DNA of 64,000 nt, from NCBI GenBank assembly GCA_016937575.1, contig JAFHKN010000002.1, positions 1,054,001-1,118,000 on the forward strand, in the 5' to 3' direction. Positions 28,398 through 37,060 of this stretch are shown in pieces (position 1 is the first letter of the stretch; every line of letters begins with the position of its first letter). Below the pieces are notes generated by a model, which saw only the letters and a list, made by a program, of their open reading frames with translations, was not told where the DNA came from and did no database searches. The translations under genes and the position numbers were made by a program. This stretch comes from Roseomonas aeriglobus (GTDB lineage Bacteria; Pseudomonadota; Alphaproteobacteria; Sphingomonadales; Sphingomonadaceae).

Positions 28398-28730
28398 ATG
28401 ACCGACCAGACCCAGGCCCGTATCGGCGATCTCGTGAACGGATCCGACGTTCTGCTGTTCATGAAGGGCAGCCCGTTGTTCCCGCAGTGTGGTTTCTCCA
28501 GCCGTGCGGTCGCGATTCTCCAGCATCTGGGCGTCGAGTTCGATTCGGTCGATGTGCTGCAGGACCAGGAGGTCCGCCAGGGCATCAAGCAGTTCAGCGA
28601 CTGGCCGACAATCCCGCAGCTGTATGTGAAGGGCGAATTCGTCGGTGGCTCGGACATCATGATGGAGATGTACGAATCAGGCGAGCTGAAGGGCTTGCTG
28701 GAGGAAAAGGGCGTCGCGCACGCTTCGTGA
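28398..28730 (+). CDS. grxD: Monothiol glutaredoxin (Grx4/GrxD type)
   Basis: 110 residues from ATG 28398. Active site CGFS in LFMKGSPLFPQCGFSSRAVA, then the glutathione-binding WPTIPQLYVKGEFVGGSDI. Carries a bridging [2Fe-2S] cluster with BolA for iron sensing or cluster delivery. Five bases behind bolA. Confidence 0.97.
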   Translation: MTDQTQARIGDLVNGSDVLLFMKGSPLFPQCGFSSRAVAILQHLGVEFDSVDVLQDQEVRQGIKQFSDWPTIPQLYVKGEFVGGSDIMMEMYESGELKGLLEEKGVAHAS

Positions 28731-28754
28731 GCCTTCGCTCGGTTGGTGATTTGG

Positions 28755-28794
28755 CGGGCTCGGCGTCCTTGGGGTGCCGAGCCCGTCGTCGTTT
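28755..28794 (+). terminator. Probable terminator after grxD
   Basis: 10-bp stem CGGGCTCGGC / GCCGAGCCCG with an 11-base loop, followed by TCGTCGTTTT. The T tract is interrupted. Confidence 0.6.
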
Positions 28795-29258
28795 TCGACC
28801 CGGCATATCCCCCGCTCGTGCTGAGCGTGACGAAGCACCGTACCACATGCAGCGAGGGCATTTCGGGGGTATCGCAGAACAGTGCTTCGACGGGCTTAGC
28901 CCGAACAGGGGAGGGGTTGTGCCCCGGCGCCGACGTTGATTCGGTCAGACCGCTCAAGACACGCTCGATGCGGGCGCCCTCGCCAGCGCACAGTCAGAAA
29001 TCGGGAAGGAGCCGGGTGCGGGCGGGTCGTCGTGGTGGAGACCGTGGGGGAAGATGACGACCCGCCCTGCTAAAGCGTCGAACGCTCGGCTGTCCCAAGC
29101 GATGCAGGCCGCATGCCAGAGCGGCGTGGTCACGCCATTCCGCGGCATGCGATGGTTTCGACGCGTTAACCAGGCTGCACATCTGTAAGCCACGCCGACA
29201 CTTCGTCGGCCAGCGCGTTCGTTTCGCTACAGCAATCATTCATCCTCTGTTCAGCCCC
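28795..29258. repeat. Gene-free spacer with family B repeat, copy 4
   Basis: Roughly 460 bp without a credible gene. At 28812-28906 CCGCTCGTGCTGAGCGTGAC faces CTTCGACGGGCTTAGCCCGA, a diverged family B unit. Nothing recognised in 28907-29258. Confidence 0.55.
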
Positions 29259-29294
29259 TTGACTACAGACGTAATCGAGTTGATTACATACGTA
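29259..29294 (+). promoter_or_regulatory. BlaI-type double operator and promoter
   Basis: Two dyads of the form TAC-N4-GTA: TACAGACGTA (29264-29273) and TACATACGTA (29285-29294). Their centres are 21 bp apart, two helical turns, and together they make a larger palindrome (GACTAC...GTAATC / GATTAC...GTAGTC). TTGACT at 29259-29264 could be the -35 box. The layout matches BlaI/MecI operators and lies 22 bp before the BlaI-like start, so autoregulation is likely. Confidence 0.7.
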
Positions 29295-29316
29295 GTCGGT
29301 TGAGGAGCGACAGGTC

Positions 29317-29685
29317 GTGACAGAACGTATCAGCGATGCCGAACATGCGGTGATGGAAGTGCTGTGGGACGAATCGCCCCTCAGCGCCCAGGACGTGGCC
29401 GAACGCGTCGCGCCCGATCGCGGATGGAGCGCGAACACGGTCAAGACGCTGCTCGGCCGGCTTCTCGCGAAGAACGTCGTCAGTCACGAAGAGGATGGCC
29501 GACGCTACCTCTATCGCCCCGCCGTCGAGCGTGACGTCTATGTCACCGGCGAGTCGCGCCGGCTGATGGATCGGCTGTTCGGCGGCAAGCTGACCCCGCT
29601 GGTCGCGCATCTGGCCGACCAGGACGAACTGACCGCGCAAGACATCGCGGAGATCGAAGCCCTGTTGAAGGAGCTGAAAGCATGA
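29317..29685 (+). CDS. BlaI/MecI/CopY-family repressor
   Basis: 122 residues from GTG 29317. Winged helix: ISDAEHAVMEVLWDESPLSA, the recognition helix WSANTVKTLLGRLLAKNVVS, and the wing EEDGRRYLYRPAVER; the C-terminal helix dimerises. In BlaI the repressor is cleaved when the membrane metallopeptidase partner is activated. That partner follows with an ATGA overlap. Confidence 0.95.
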   Translation: MTERISDAEHAVMEVLWDESPLSAQDVAERVAPDRGWSANTVKTLLGRLLAKNVVSHEEDGRRYLYRPAVERDVYVTGESRRLMDRLFGGKLTPLVAHLADQDELTAQDIAEIEALLKELKA

Positions 29686-31346
29686 TCGTCTGGGCTGTAG
29701 AAACGCTGGTCGCCACGACGCTCCTGATGGTGCTCGTGCTGATCATCCGCACCCCCGTCCGCCGCAGCTTCGGCCCCGGCGTCGCCTATGCGCTGTGGGC
29801 GATTCCCGTCCTGCGCATGATTCTGCCGCCGCTGCCGGAAGCCTGGCGCGGCAGCGCGCTACCGACGATGCCGATGCCCGAGGATATCACCGTCTATCTC
29901 GGCGCTCCGGTCGCCACCTTGCCTGCGGAGCCGGCAAGCGGGATCGGTTGGCCGGTCGTTCTGCTGGGCCTGTGGATCGCCGGCGCGCTGGGCTTTGCGC
30001 TGTATCATCTGATCGCCCACAGCCGTTTCTGCGCCCGCGTCCAGCGGACCGCGCGACGCAGCGAGATCGTCGCCGCGGGTAACGTCCGCGTGATCGAAAC
30101 CGATGCCGCCGCCGGGCCGCTCGCGTTCGGTGTGTTGCGCAAGTTCGTCGCCTTCCCGCGCGATTTCACCGAGCGCTACGATCCGCTGGAACGCGACCTG
30201 GCACTGGCGCACGAGCTTGGCCACCATGCCCGCGGCGACCTGATCGCCAATTGGGTCGCGCTCGCGATGCTGGCGCTCCACTGGTTCAATCCGATCGCCT
30301 GGCGGGCATTTCGTGCCTTCCGTGCCGATCAGGAAATGGCCTGCGATGCCCTCGTGCTGGCCGGTCGCGCCCGCGAACTGCGCGCCGCCTATGGCCGCGC
30401 CATCGTCAAGTCGGCGCATGGCGGAGCGGTATCGGCCGCCTGCCACCTGCACACGATCAACGAACTCAAAGGGAGGTTGAAGATGTTGACCAAGCACGAA
30501 AAAATCACCGCGCGCAAGCGGTTGGCCGGGGGCAGCGCGATCGGCGCGATCCTGCTGGCAGGCATGGCGATGACCGCGTCGGGCACCCATGCAACCGAAA
30601 CGGTGCGCACGAAGGTGGAGGACGCGACCGGCGTCGATCTGGCGAGCATCGAACTGCCGCCGTTGCCCGCGCTGCCGACTGCGCCCACGGCGCAGGATCT
30701 GCCCCCGGTCCCCGAGGCCCCGCCCGCACCTCCGGCACCGCCGGCCGGCGCCAACAAGAAGCGCGTCCATATCGTGACCCGGGACAAGGACGGTACCGTC
30801 CGCGAATATACCGGGGACAGCGAAGACTCGCTCGTCATGATCCAGCGCGACGGCAAGACCGGCACCTTCACGACCAAGGACGGCAAGACGCTGGCACTGA
30901 ACGTGCCGCGTCCGCCACGTCCGCCGCTGACGCCCGAAATGGCCGAGCGTCTGGACCGCGTCCGCATCGACATGAAGGACATGCCGCAGATCAGCTCGCG
31001 CAAGTGCGACGACAGCGATGCGCCGGGATCGACCGTCATCAACCGCAAGGACGGTGACAAGAAGATCACGATCATCTGCACCAATCGCATCGAACGCATG
31101 GCGATGAATGCCCAGCGGGACGCGATGAAGGCGCAGCGCGAAGCGATGGTCGCGCATGGCATCGCGATGCGTGAGCATGGCAACGCGCTGTTCATCGAGC
31201 GCCGCGCCACCGCCTCCGCGCTCGACGGCCTGCGCTCGGCGCGCCGCAGCATCGACGGCAACGCGGCGATGTCGGCCGAAGCAAAGGCCAGCGCGCTGAA
31301 GGGCATCGACGAAGCGATCCGCGAGCTCGAAGCCAAGAAGGACTGA
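29682..31346 (+). CDS. BlaR1/MecR1-like M56 membrane metallopeptidase
   Basis: 554 residues. N-terminal membrane helices (WAVETLVATTLLMVLVLIIR), the zinc site HELGHH with a downstream Glu in DQEMACDALV, and a further hydrophobic helix at about 285-305. After it comes a Pro-rich linker (PPLPALPTAPTAQDLPPVPE) and a charged, Met/His/Ala-rich helical tail, not the penicillin-binding sensor of BlaR1. So the signal is unlikely to be a beta-lactam. Starts ATGA on the repressor gene. No beta-lactamase gene is near. Confidence 0.9.
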   Translation: MIVWAVETLVATTLLMVLVLIIRTPVRRSFGPGVAYALWAIPVLRMILPPLPEAWRGSALPTMPMPEDITVYLGAPVATLPAEPASGIGWPVVLLGLWIAGALGFALYHLIAHSRFCARVQRTARRSEIVAAGNVRVIETDAAAGPLAFGVLRKFVAFPRDFTERYDPLERDLALAHELGHHARGDLIANWVALAMLALHWFNPIAWRAFRAFRADQEMACDALVLAGRARELRAAYGRAIVKSAHGGAVSAACHLHTINELKGRLKMLTKHEKITARKRLAGGSAIGAILLAGMAMTASGTHATETVRTKVEDATGVDLASIELPPLPALPTAPTAQDLPPVPEAPPAPPAPPAGANKKRVHIVTRDKDGTVREYTGDSEDSLVMIQRDGKTGTFTTKDGKTLALNVPRPPRPPLTPEMAERLDRVRIDMKDMPQISSRKCDDSDAPGSTVINRKDGDKKITIICTNRIERMAMNAQRDAMKAQREAMVAHGIAMREHGNALFIERRATASALDGLRSARRSIDGNAAMSAEAKASALKGIDEAIRELEAKKD

Positions 31347-31441
31347 CCGCGGGAGACCGCCGCCGTCGGGCCGGACCAGGCCCCTGGTCAGGACACGCAG
31401 CTTGGGAGGGCTGTTTCCCGACGGTAGCGACGCGGACAGGA

Positions 31442-31477
31442 CGGGACCGGTGTGCCGCATGCGCCGGTCCCGTTTTT
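31442..31477 (+). terminator. Rho-independent terminator after the M56 gene
   Basis: 9-bp stem CGGGACCGG / CCGGTCCCG with a 13-base loop, followed by TTTTT at 31473-31477. Confidence 0.85.
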
Positions 31478-31494
31478 CGTGTCTGAAGAATTTG

Positions 31495-31683
31495 TTCAGA
31501 GAAGGCGCGAAGGCGCGAAGAGAATAAGGCGAGGTGTAGCGCTGCCGCGCGAAGGTGTCCCGCCCCGGGCGCCGCAGGCTCCTCAAGTCGCTGATTATAC
31601 GGCGCCTCGCGCCAAACAGAGCCGATCCTCCGCCCCTCTGCGTGGAAAAATTCTTCCCTTCGCGCCTTCGCGCCTTCTCCGAA
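31495..31683. repeat. Family D inverted-repeat element, copy 1
   Basis: 26-base arms TTCAGAGAAGGCGCGAAGGC... (31495-31520) and its complement (31658-31683) differ at one position and bound a 189-bp unit without a gene. A related unit is at 54114-54242. With the terminator it fills the 31347-31731 spacer. Confidence 0.75.
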
Positions 31684-31731
31684 TCACTCTTCCTTCTTGT
31701 CCGACCTCAACCGAACCGCCATCTGGCCTTT

Positions 31732-32583
31732 ATGACCGCCGTGCCCGATGAGCTCGAACCCGGCATCCTGCGCCTGACTGCCAATAATCCGTCGGCCTTC
31801 ACCAAGGATGGCACCCAGAGCTATGTCGTCGGCACGAGCGATGTCGCGGTGATCGATCCGGGCCCGGCCGGGGACGACGCGCATCTGAGCGCGCTGTTGG
31901 CCGCGATCGGTGACCGGCCGTTGCGCGCGATTCTGGTCACGCACACCCACCGCGACCACAGCCCGCTGGCCCGCGACCTGAAGGCGGCGACGGGCGCGCC
32001 GATCGTCGGCTGCGCGCCGCTTGCGCTCGCCGATGACGGACAGCCGCGCGCCGATGCCTCGTTCGATCACGATTATGCCCCCGATCGCGTGCTGACAGAT
32101 GGCGAGGGCGTGTCCGGCGATGGCTGGACGCTCCAGGCGATCGCGACGCCCGGCCACACCTCGAACCACCTGTGTTTCGCGATGCCCGCGACGAAGGCGC
32201 TGTTCAGCGGCGACCATGTCATGGGTTGGTCGACGAGCATCGTCTCGCCGCCCGATGGCGATATGGGCGATTACATGGCCAGCCTCGAGAAATTGCTGAC
32301 GCGCGACGACCGCGTTTACTACCCTGGCCACGGCGACCCCGTGTCCAATCCGCAGCGGCTGGTCCGCGGCATGATGGGTCATCGCAAGAGCCGCGAAGGC
32401 GCCATCCTGCGGTTATTGGGGCGCGGCGACAGCGACACGCCGGCGATGGTGCAGGCGATGTATGCGGGGATCGACAAGCGGCTGCATCCGGCCGCCGAAC
32501 GATCGGTGCTGGCGCATCTGTTCGACCTGCGTCGCCGCGGGCTGGTCAGCGGCGAGGAAGGGGGCCTGTGGGCGATCGTCTGA
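31732..32583 (+). CDS. Metallo-beta-lactamase-fold hydrolase
   Basis: 283 residues from ATG 31732; the longer upstream frame crosses the family D repeat and is rejected. Metal motif THTHRDHSP (HxHxDH), then ATPGHTSNH, LFSGDHVMGW and YYPGHGDP supply the other ligands. A C-terminal winged-helix-like part (AERSVLAHLFDLRRRGLVSG) is typical of the LACTB2/glyoxalase-II-like group. Exact substrate unknown; endoribonuclease or thioesterase activity are both possible. Confidence 0.92.
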   Translation: MTAVPDELEPGILRLTANNPSAFTKDGTQSYVVGTSDVAVIDPGPAGDDAHLSALLAAIGDRPLRAILVTHTHRDHSPLARDLKAATGAPIVGCAPLALADDGQPRADASFDHDYAPDRVLTDGEGVSGDGWTLQAIATPGHTSNHLCFAMPATKALFSGDHVMGWSTSIVSPPDGDMGDYMASLEKLLTRDDRVYYPGHGDPVSNPQRLVRGMMGHRKSREGAILRLLGRGDSDTPAMVQAMYAGIDKRLHPAAERSVLAHLFDLRRRGLVSGEEGGLWAIV

Positions 32584-33278
32584 ACCCGAAACAGCTGATC
32601 GGCGCGGCGGTCGCGCTGTCTTTGCTGATCGTCGCGGCCTTCGTGGGCAAGGCGCTCTACGATCGCGTGTCGGACAGCTATGTCGTCGAGCGCCGGGACG
32701 ACGGTAGCGCGGTGACCAGAGTGGTGCGGGCGACCTTCTCCCGGGCGTCGAGCCTGAAGGTGGGCTCGCTCAGCGGTAACGTGCAGGCGACGGCGTCCGA
32801 CACGCGGCTGGGCGGCATGCTGACGAGTGACCGGGTGGTGAAGGCGCCGTTTGCGGTCGATTACTTCGTCGACGTCTCGCGACTGCGCGACCGCGATTAC
32901 CGCTACGATCCCGATACGCGCACGCTGGTGATCGACGCGCCTGACGTGACGGTCGGCGCGGTCAATGTCGACGAGGCGCGACGGACGCTCAGCGAAACGC
33001 GTGGCGTGTTCGTGACGCGCGACGCGATGGACACGTTGTCGCAGCGCGCGTCGGCATCGGCACAGGCGTCGGCCGAGGCGGAAGCGAAGAAGCCAGAACG
33101 GATCGCTCAGGCCCGTGACAATGCCCGCCGGGCGCTGGCGGAGTTGCTGACGGGGCCGCTGGAAGCTGCCGGCGTGACCGATCCGCGGATCCTGGTGACC
33201 TTCCCGTATGAGCGGCGGAGCCGAGAGGACTGGGATCGGACGAAGACGGTCGAGCAGGTGCTGGGAAACCGCCAGTAA
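32568..33278 (+). CDS. DUF4230-family membrane-anchored protein
   Basis: 236 residues from GTG 32568, overlapping the hydrolase by 16 bases. One N-terminal membrane helix (LIGAAVALSLLIVAAFVGKA), then a periplasmic alpha+beta domain with YRYDPDTRTLVIDAPDVTVG, and a Gln/Ala/Lys-rich helix before the C-terminal VTDPRILVTFPYERRSRED. Function unknown. Confidence 0.82.
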   Translation: MGDRLNPKQLIGAAVALSLLIVAAFVGKALYDRVSDSYVVERRDDGSAVTRVVRATFSRASSLKVGSLSGNVQATASDTRLGGMLTSDRVVKAPFAVDYFVDVSRLRDRDYRYDPDTRTLVIDAPDVTVGAVNVDEARRTLSETRGVFVTRDAMDTLSQRASASAQASAEAEAKKPERIAQARDNARRALAELLTGPLEAAGVTDPRILVTFPYERRSREDWDRTKTVEQVLGNRQ

Positions 33279-33346
33279 CCTGCTGGTGCGCAAGCACGGC
33301 GCCTTAGCCCTTGATCCCCGCCCCCCGTGCGTCCATCTGCGCCGGC

Positions 33347-34354
33347 ATGGACGCACGTAACGGCATCGGCGGCTCGCTCACGGGCCTGGACCTCCGCGCG
33401 GAGATCGATCGGCTGCGCAAGGAGCGCAACGCGGTCATCCTGGCGCATTATTACCAGAAGCCCGAAATCCAGGATATCGCGGACTTCGTCGGCGACAGCC
33501 TGGACCTCAGCCGCAAGGCAGCGGCCACCGATGCCGACGTCATCGCCTTCTGCGGCGTGAAGTTCATGGCCGACACCGCCAAGATCCTGTCGCCGGACAA
33601 GATCGTCGTGCTGCCCGACCTGGCCGCCGGGTGCAGCCTGGAGGACAGCTGTCCGCCGGACCGCTTCGCCGCCTTCCGCGCCGGACACCCCGATCATATC
33701 GCGCTGACGTACATCAACTGTTCGACCGAGGTGAAGGCGCTCTCCGACGTCATCGTCACCTCGTCGTCGGCGGAGAAGATCCTGGCCCAGATCCCGGCCG
33801 ACCAGAAGATCATCTTCGGGCCCGACAAGCATCTGGGCGGGTACCTCAAGCGCAAGACCGGACGCGACATGCTGCTGTGGCCGGGGGTGTGCATCGTGCA
33901 CGAGGCGTTCAGCGAGACCGAGCTGCTGAAGCTCAAGGCCCAGCACCCGGATGCGCCGGTCGCCGCGCATCCGGAATGCCCGCCGCATGTGCTCGACCAT
34001 GCCGATTACGTCGGGTCGACCAGCGGTATCCTGGAGTTCGCCAAGACCTTCCCCGGGACCACGCTGATCGTCGCGACCGAACCGCATATCATCCACCAGA
34101 TGGAAAAGGCGGTGCCGGAGAAGACCTTCATCGGCGCGCCGGGTGCCGACGGCAACTGCAACTGCAATATCTGCCCGTACATGGCGCTGAACACGATGGA
34201 GAAGCTCTACATCGCGCTACGCGACCTGGAGCCGCGGATCGAGATCGAGGAAGGCCTGCGGCTGCGCGCGAAGAAGAGTCTGGACGCGATGCTGGAGATG
34301 GCTGGCGCGACGGTCGGGCAGGGCGACCTGGGACCGGCAGTGAAGGGCGACTGA
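33347..34354 (+). CDS. nadA: Quinolinate synthase A
   Basis: 335 residues from ATG 33347 (ATG 33311 is in frame). Condenses iminoaspartate and dihydroxyacetone phosphate to quinolinate with a [4Fe-4S] cluster. Seen: [20 protein letters not shown], the cluster Cys regions [22 protein letters not shown] and [18 protein letters not shown]. nadC follows after the family A repeat; nadB is not in the window. Confidence 0.97.
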   Translation: MDARNGIGGSLTGLDLRAEIDRLRKERNAVILAHYYQKPEIQDIADFVGDSLDLSRKAAATDADVIAFCGVKFMADTAKILSPDKIVVLPDLAAGCSLEDSCPPDRFAAFRAGHPDHIALTYINCSTEVKALSDVIVTSSSAEKILAQIPADQKIIFGPDKHLGGYLKRKTGRDMLLWPGVCIVHEAFSETELLKLKAQHPDAPVAAHPECPPHVLDHADYVGSTSGILEFAKTFPGTTLIVATEPHIIHQMEKAVPEKTFIGAPGADGNCNCNICPYMALNTMEKLYIALRDLEPRIEIEEGLRLRAKKSLDAMLEMAGATVGQGDLGPAVKGD

Positions 34355-34365
34355 GCCTCACTTAT

Positions 34366-34501
34366 CGTCATCCCCGCGGAGGGGCACCCCGCAGAGTATC
34401 ACTTTGCGGGGACCCGGAAGGCGGGGATCGTTTCTGGCTGACCTCTCGATTTCAGCCGCACGTTCAGCGACTATTGATCCCCGCCTGCGCGGGGATGACG
34501 G
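34366..34501. repeat. Family A inverted repeat, copy 3, with an insertion
   Basis: Same ends as copy 2 (TCATCCCCGCGGAG on the left, CCCCGCCTGCGCGGGGATGA on the right), but the left arm is broken by about 35 bases that contain their own short palindrome (CCCCGCA ... TGCGGGG). Confidence 0.85.
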
Positions 34502-34512
34502 TGGAGAGTTTG

Positions 34513-35352
34513 ATGATCCCCGACTTCGACCTCGACGCCTTTGTCGCTGCCACGCTTGCCGAGGACCTGGGTCCCGCCGGCGACATCACCTCCGCCGCGG
34601 TGATTCCGGAGGGCGCGCGCTTCGAGGGCGTGATGGACAGCCGCGATGCGATCACCGTCGCTGGGCTGGAGATTGCGGAAGCCTTTTTCCGCACGCTCGA
34701 CCCCGATGTGCAGATCGAGCGGCTGGTCGAGGACGGCGCCCGTGTCGCGGGCGGCACCGATCTGCTGCGCCTGTCGGGCAGCGCGCGCGCGATGCTGACG
34801 GCCGAGCGGTCGGCGCTCAACACGGTGCAGCATCTGTCGGGCATCGCGACGCTGACCCGGGCCTATGTCGACAGAATCGCTGGCACCGGCGCGACCCTGC
34901 TCGACACGCGCAAGACGATCCCTGGCCTGCGCGTTCTTGAGAAGTATGCGACCCGCATGGGCGGCGCGACCAATCACCGCATGGGGCTGTGGGACGCCGC
35001 GATGATCAAGGACAATCACGTCGCGGTCGCCGGATCGATCGAGGCCGCCGTCGGTCGCGCGGTCGCAGCGGGTATCGCGCAAATCATCGTGGAGGTCGAC
35101 CGCGTCGACCAGATCGAACCGGCAATCGCGGCCGGCGCGACGCATCTGCTGCTCGACAATATGGACGTCCCGACGCTGCGGGGCGCGGTGACGCTGGTCC
35201 GCGGGCGCGTTCCGACCGAGGCATCAGGCGGTGTGCGGCTCGACACGATCCGCGCGATCGCCGAGACCGGCGTGACCTTCGTCAGTGTCGGCCGGCTCAC
35301 CCAATCGGCGCCGGCGGCGGACATCGGTCTGGACTTCACCAGCGTCGCCTAA
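34513..35352 (+). CDS. nadC: Nicotinate-nucleotide pyrophosphorylase (carboxylating)
   Basis: 279 residues from ATG 34513. Converts quinolinate and PRPP to nicotinate mononucleotide. Motifs: EDLGPAGDITSAAV, the quinolinate-binding LDTRKTIPGLRVLEKYA, MGGATNHRMGLWDAAMIKDN, and EASGGVRLDTIRAIAETGV. Probably co-transcribed with nadA across the repeat. Confidence 0.97.
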   Translation: MIPDFDLDAFVAATLAEDLGPAGDITSAAVIPEGARFEGVMDSRDAITVAGLEIAEAFFRTLDPDVQIERLVEDGARVAGGTDLLRLSGSARAMLTAERSALNTVQHLSGIATLTRAYVDRIAGTGATLLDTRKTIPGLRVLEKYATRMGGATNHRMGLWDAAMIKDNHVAVAGSIEAAVGRAVAAGIAQIIVEVDRVDQIEPAIAAGATHLLLDNMDVPTLRGAVTLVRGRVPTEASGGVRLDTIRAIAETGVTFVSVGRLTQSAPAADIGLDFTSVA

Positions 35353-35462
35353 AATCCGTATGCGGTCGGGACGGGGATGCTGATCGTGCACAGACCCTAA
35401 AGCGGATTGCGGCGGGCAGGCGATCCGCTAGGTTGGCCGGCGTTGTGGGGAAGGGGACCAGA

Positions 35463-35891
35463 ATGATCCGGCCGAAATCGATCGAGCTGTTCGAACGCTG
35501 TTACCTGGGCGGCTGGGCCGTCGGGTTGATCAACACCGTCATCCGGTGGTCGGATATGCAAAGCGATCCGCGGATCGTCGAGGCTACACAGGCCGTCGGC
35601 ACGGGGCCTTTGCTGGCGGTCAGCGCGATCGGCCTGCTGATCCCGTTGATCTTGTGGTTCTTCATCGCCCGTAAGGGCAGCGTCATCGCCAAGTGGATCC
35701 TGGTCGTCATCACCGCGATCGGCGTCGTCAGCCTCGCGTTCTCGCTGGCGCGGGGCGCGCTGCCAACCAGCGTCGGGGGCCTTCTTGGGCTCGTCGGCAT
35801 CACGCTGAACATCGTGGCGGCGACCTTGCTGTTCCGCCCCGATGCCAAATTGTGGTTCGGCGAAAGCCTGCCGCAGGATCCGGTCGCATGA
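35463..35891 (+). CDS. Small hypothetical membrane protein
   Basis: 142 residues from ATG 35463. Four hydrophobic stretches: YLGGWAVGLINTVIRW (weak), GPLLAVSAIGLLIPLILWFF, WILVVITAIGVVSLAFSLAR and LLGLVGITLNIVAATLLF. No family recognised. The stop overlaps the RNase T2 start (ATGA). Confidence 0.75.
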   Translation: MIRPKSIELFERCYLGGWAVGLINTVIRWSDMQSDPRIVEATQAVGTGPLLAVSAIGLLIPLILWFFIARKGSVIAKWILVVITAIGVVSLAFSLARGALPTSVGGLLGLVGITLNIVAATLLFRPDAKLWFGESLPQDPVA

Positions 35892-36601
35892 TGCTGCGCG
35901 CCGCTCTCGCCATCGCAGCCGTCGTCGCTCCGGCTGCGGCGTCCGCGCAGGCCTATGTCTGTCGCATTCCCGACCGCGTCGAGGCGCCGCGCCCCGACCT
36001 GCCGTCCCCGCAGCAGCCCCGACGGGTGCTGCCGATCGGCGGCTATACGCTGGCGATGACCTGGGCGCCGCAATATTGTCGCGACAACGGGGATCGTGCG
36101 TCGTCGTCCTTCCAGTGCGGTAGTGGCAACCGGTTCGGCTTCACGCTTCACGGGCTTTGGCCGGATGGGGAGGGCAAGGAGTGGCCGCAATATTGCACCA
36201 CCTCTCCGATCCTCGATTCGACCGAAATCCGCCGCAACCTGTGCGCGACGCCGTCGCCGCAGCTGCTGCAACATGAATATGCCAAACATGGCACCTGTAT
36301 GGGCATTCCGCCGCGCGAGTATTTTCGTCGCGCGACCGCACTCTACGGCAAGCTGCGCTATCCTGACATGACCGCGCTGTCCCGCCGTCCAGGCCTGACC
36401 GCCGGCCAGCTGGCGACCGCGATCGCGCGCGTGAACCGCGGGATGACCGCCGGAATGATGCGGATCACCGCCACGCGGCAGGGCTGGCTCGACGAGGTCT
36501 GGATCTGCCTAGACAAGCGATTCGCCTATGCGACCTGCCCGGCGCATCAGGGCGGGCTGAAGCCGTCGCAGCGGGTCAGGATCTGGCGCGGCGCGCGCTG
36601 A
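35888..36601 (+). CDS. Ribonuclease T2-family protein, secreted
   Basis: 237 residues. Signal peptide AALAIAAVVAPAAASAQA, then the two catalytic segments: CAS I FTLHGLWPDG and CAS II HEYAKHGTC, each with its catalytic His. Several Cys are placed for disulfides. T2 enzymes cut single-stranded RNA via 2',3'-cyclic phosphates, here probably in the periplasm for nutrient recovery. Confidence 0.95.
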   Translation: MMLRAALAIAAVVAPAAASAQAYVCRIPDRVEAPRPDLPSPQQPRRVLPIGGYTLAMTWAPQYCRDNGDRASSSFQCGSGNRFGFTLHGLWPDGEGKEWPQYCTTSPILDSTEIRRNLCATPSPQLLQHEYAKHGTCMGIPPREYFRRATALYGKLRYPDMTALSRRPGLTAGQLATAIARVNRGMTAGMMRITATRQGWLDEVWICLDKRFAYATCPAHQGGLKPSQRVRIWRGAR

Positions 36602-36641
36602 CGTACACGTCCTCCCCTTGCCGGGGAGGATGTACCGGCGA

Positions 36642-37055
36642 CTACCCCTGCAGCGTCGCGCCGCCGGGATGATGCTTGTCGAGATGCCTGCGGATGATCC
36701 GCAGGTTGCGCGTGTTCGATCGGAAGAAGAAATCGGCCGCGTCGCCGACGATCGGTAGCGCGCCCAGCACGGTGTCGAACCCGACATTCGCCGCCATTCG
36801 CGTCAGCTGCCATTTCGACAGGCCCAGGTTGCGCGCCTCCCACACGATCCACGCCCCCATGGCGGTCGCGACCAGGTCACCCGCGACAGGGACCAGGCCA
36901 AGGATGGCGTCGAGCCCGACCGCGCGGTTGATGCCCGGCACGACGAAGCTGCGCTCAAGGAGTCGCTCCATCGCTTCGATCCGCGCGCGGACCGACGCAA
37001 TGTCGGTGCCGAACGAAAGGCGGGGCGAAGCGGTCATCGGGATCGGTCGGGCCAT
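36642..37055 (-). CDS. DUF4112-family protein
   Basis: 137 residues from ATG 37055. VPGINRAVGLDAILGLVPVAGDL and AANVGFDTVLGALPIVGDAADFFF are the two repeated hydrophobic loops of DUF4112, with RSNTRNLRIIRRHLDKH at the end. Probably membrane-associated; role unknown. It begins 6 bases behind the solute-binding protein gene. Confidence 0.9.
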   Translation of the reverse strand: MARPIPMTASPRLSFGTDIASVRARIEAMERLLERSFVVPGINRAVGLDAILGLVPVAGDLVATAMGAWIVWEARNLGLSKWQLTRMAANVGFDTVLGALPIVGDAADFFFRSNTRNLRIIRRHLDKHHPGGATLQG

Positions 37056-37060
37056 GCCCT

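Noticed and set aside
27102..28906. Clustered repeats considered as a CRISPR array
   Set aside because: Units are few, hundreds of bases apart, of several families, palindromic over long arms and without regular spacers; no cas genes in the window.
29859..31586. 575-residue minus-strand frame opposite the M56 gene
   Set aside because: Antisense shadow that also crosses the terminator at 31442; no domain signature.
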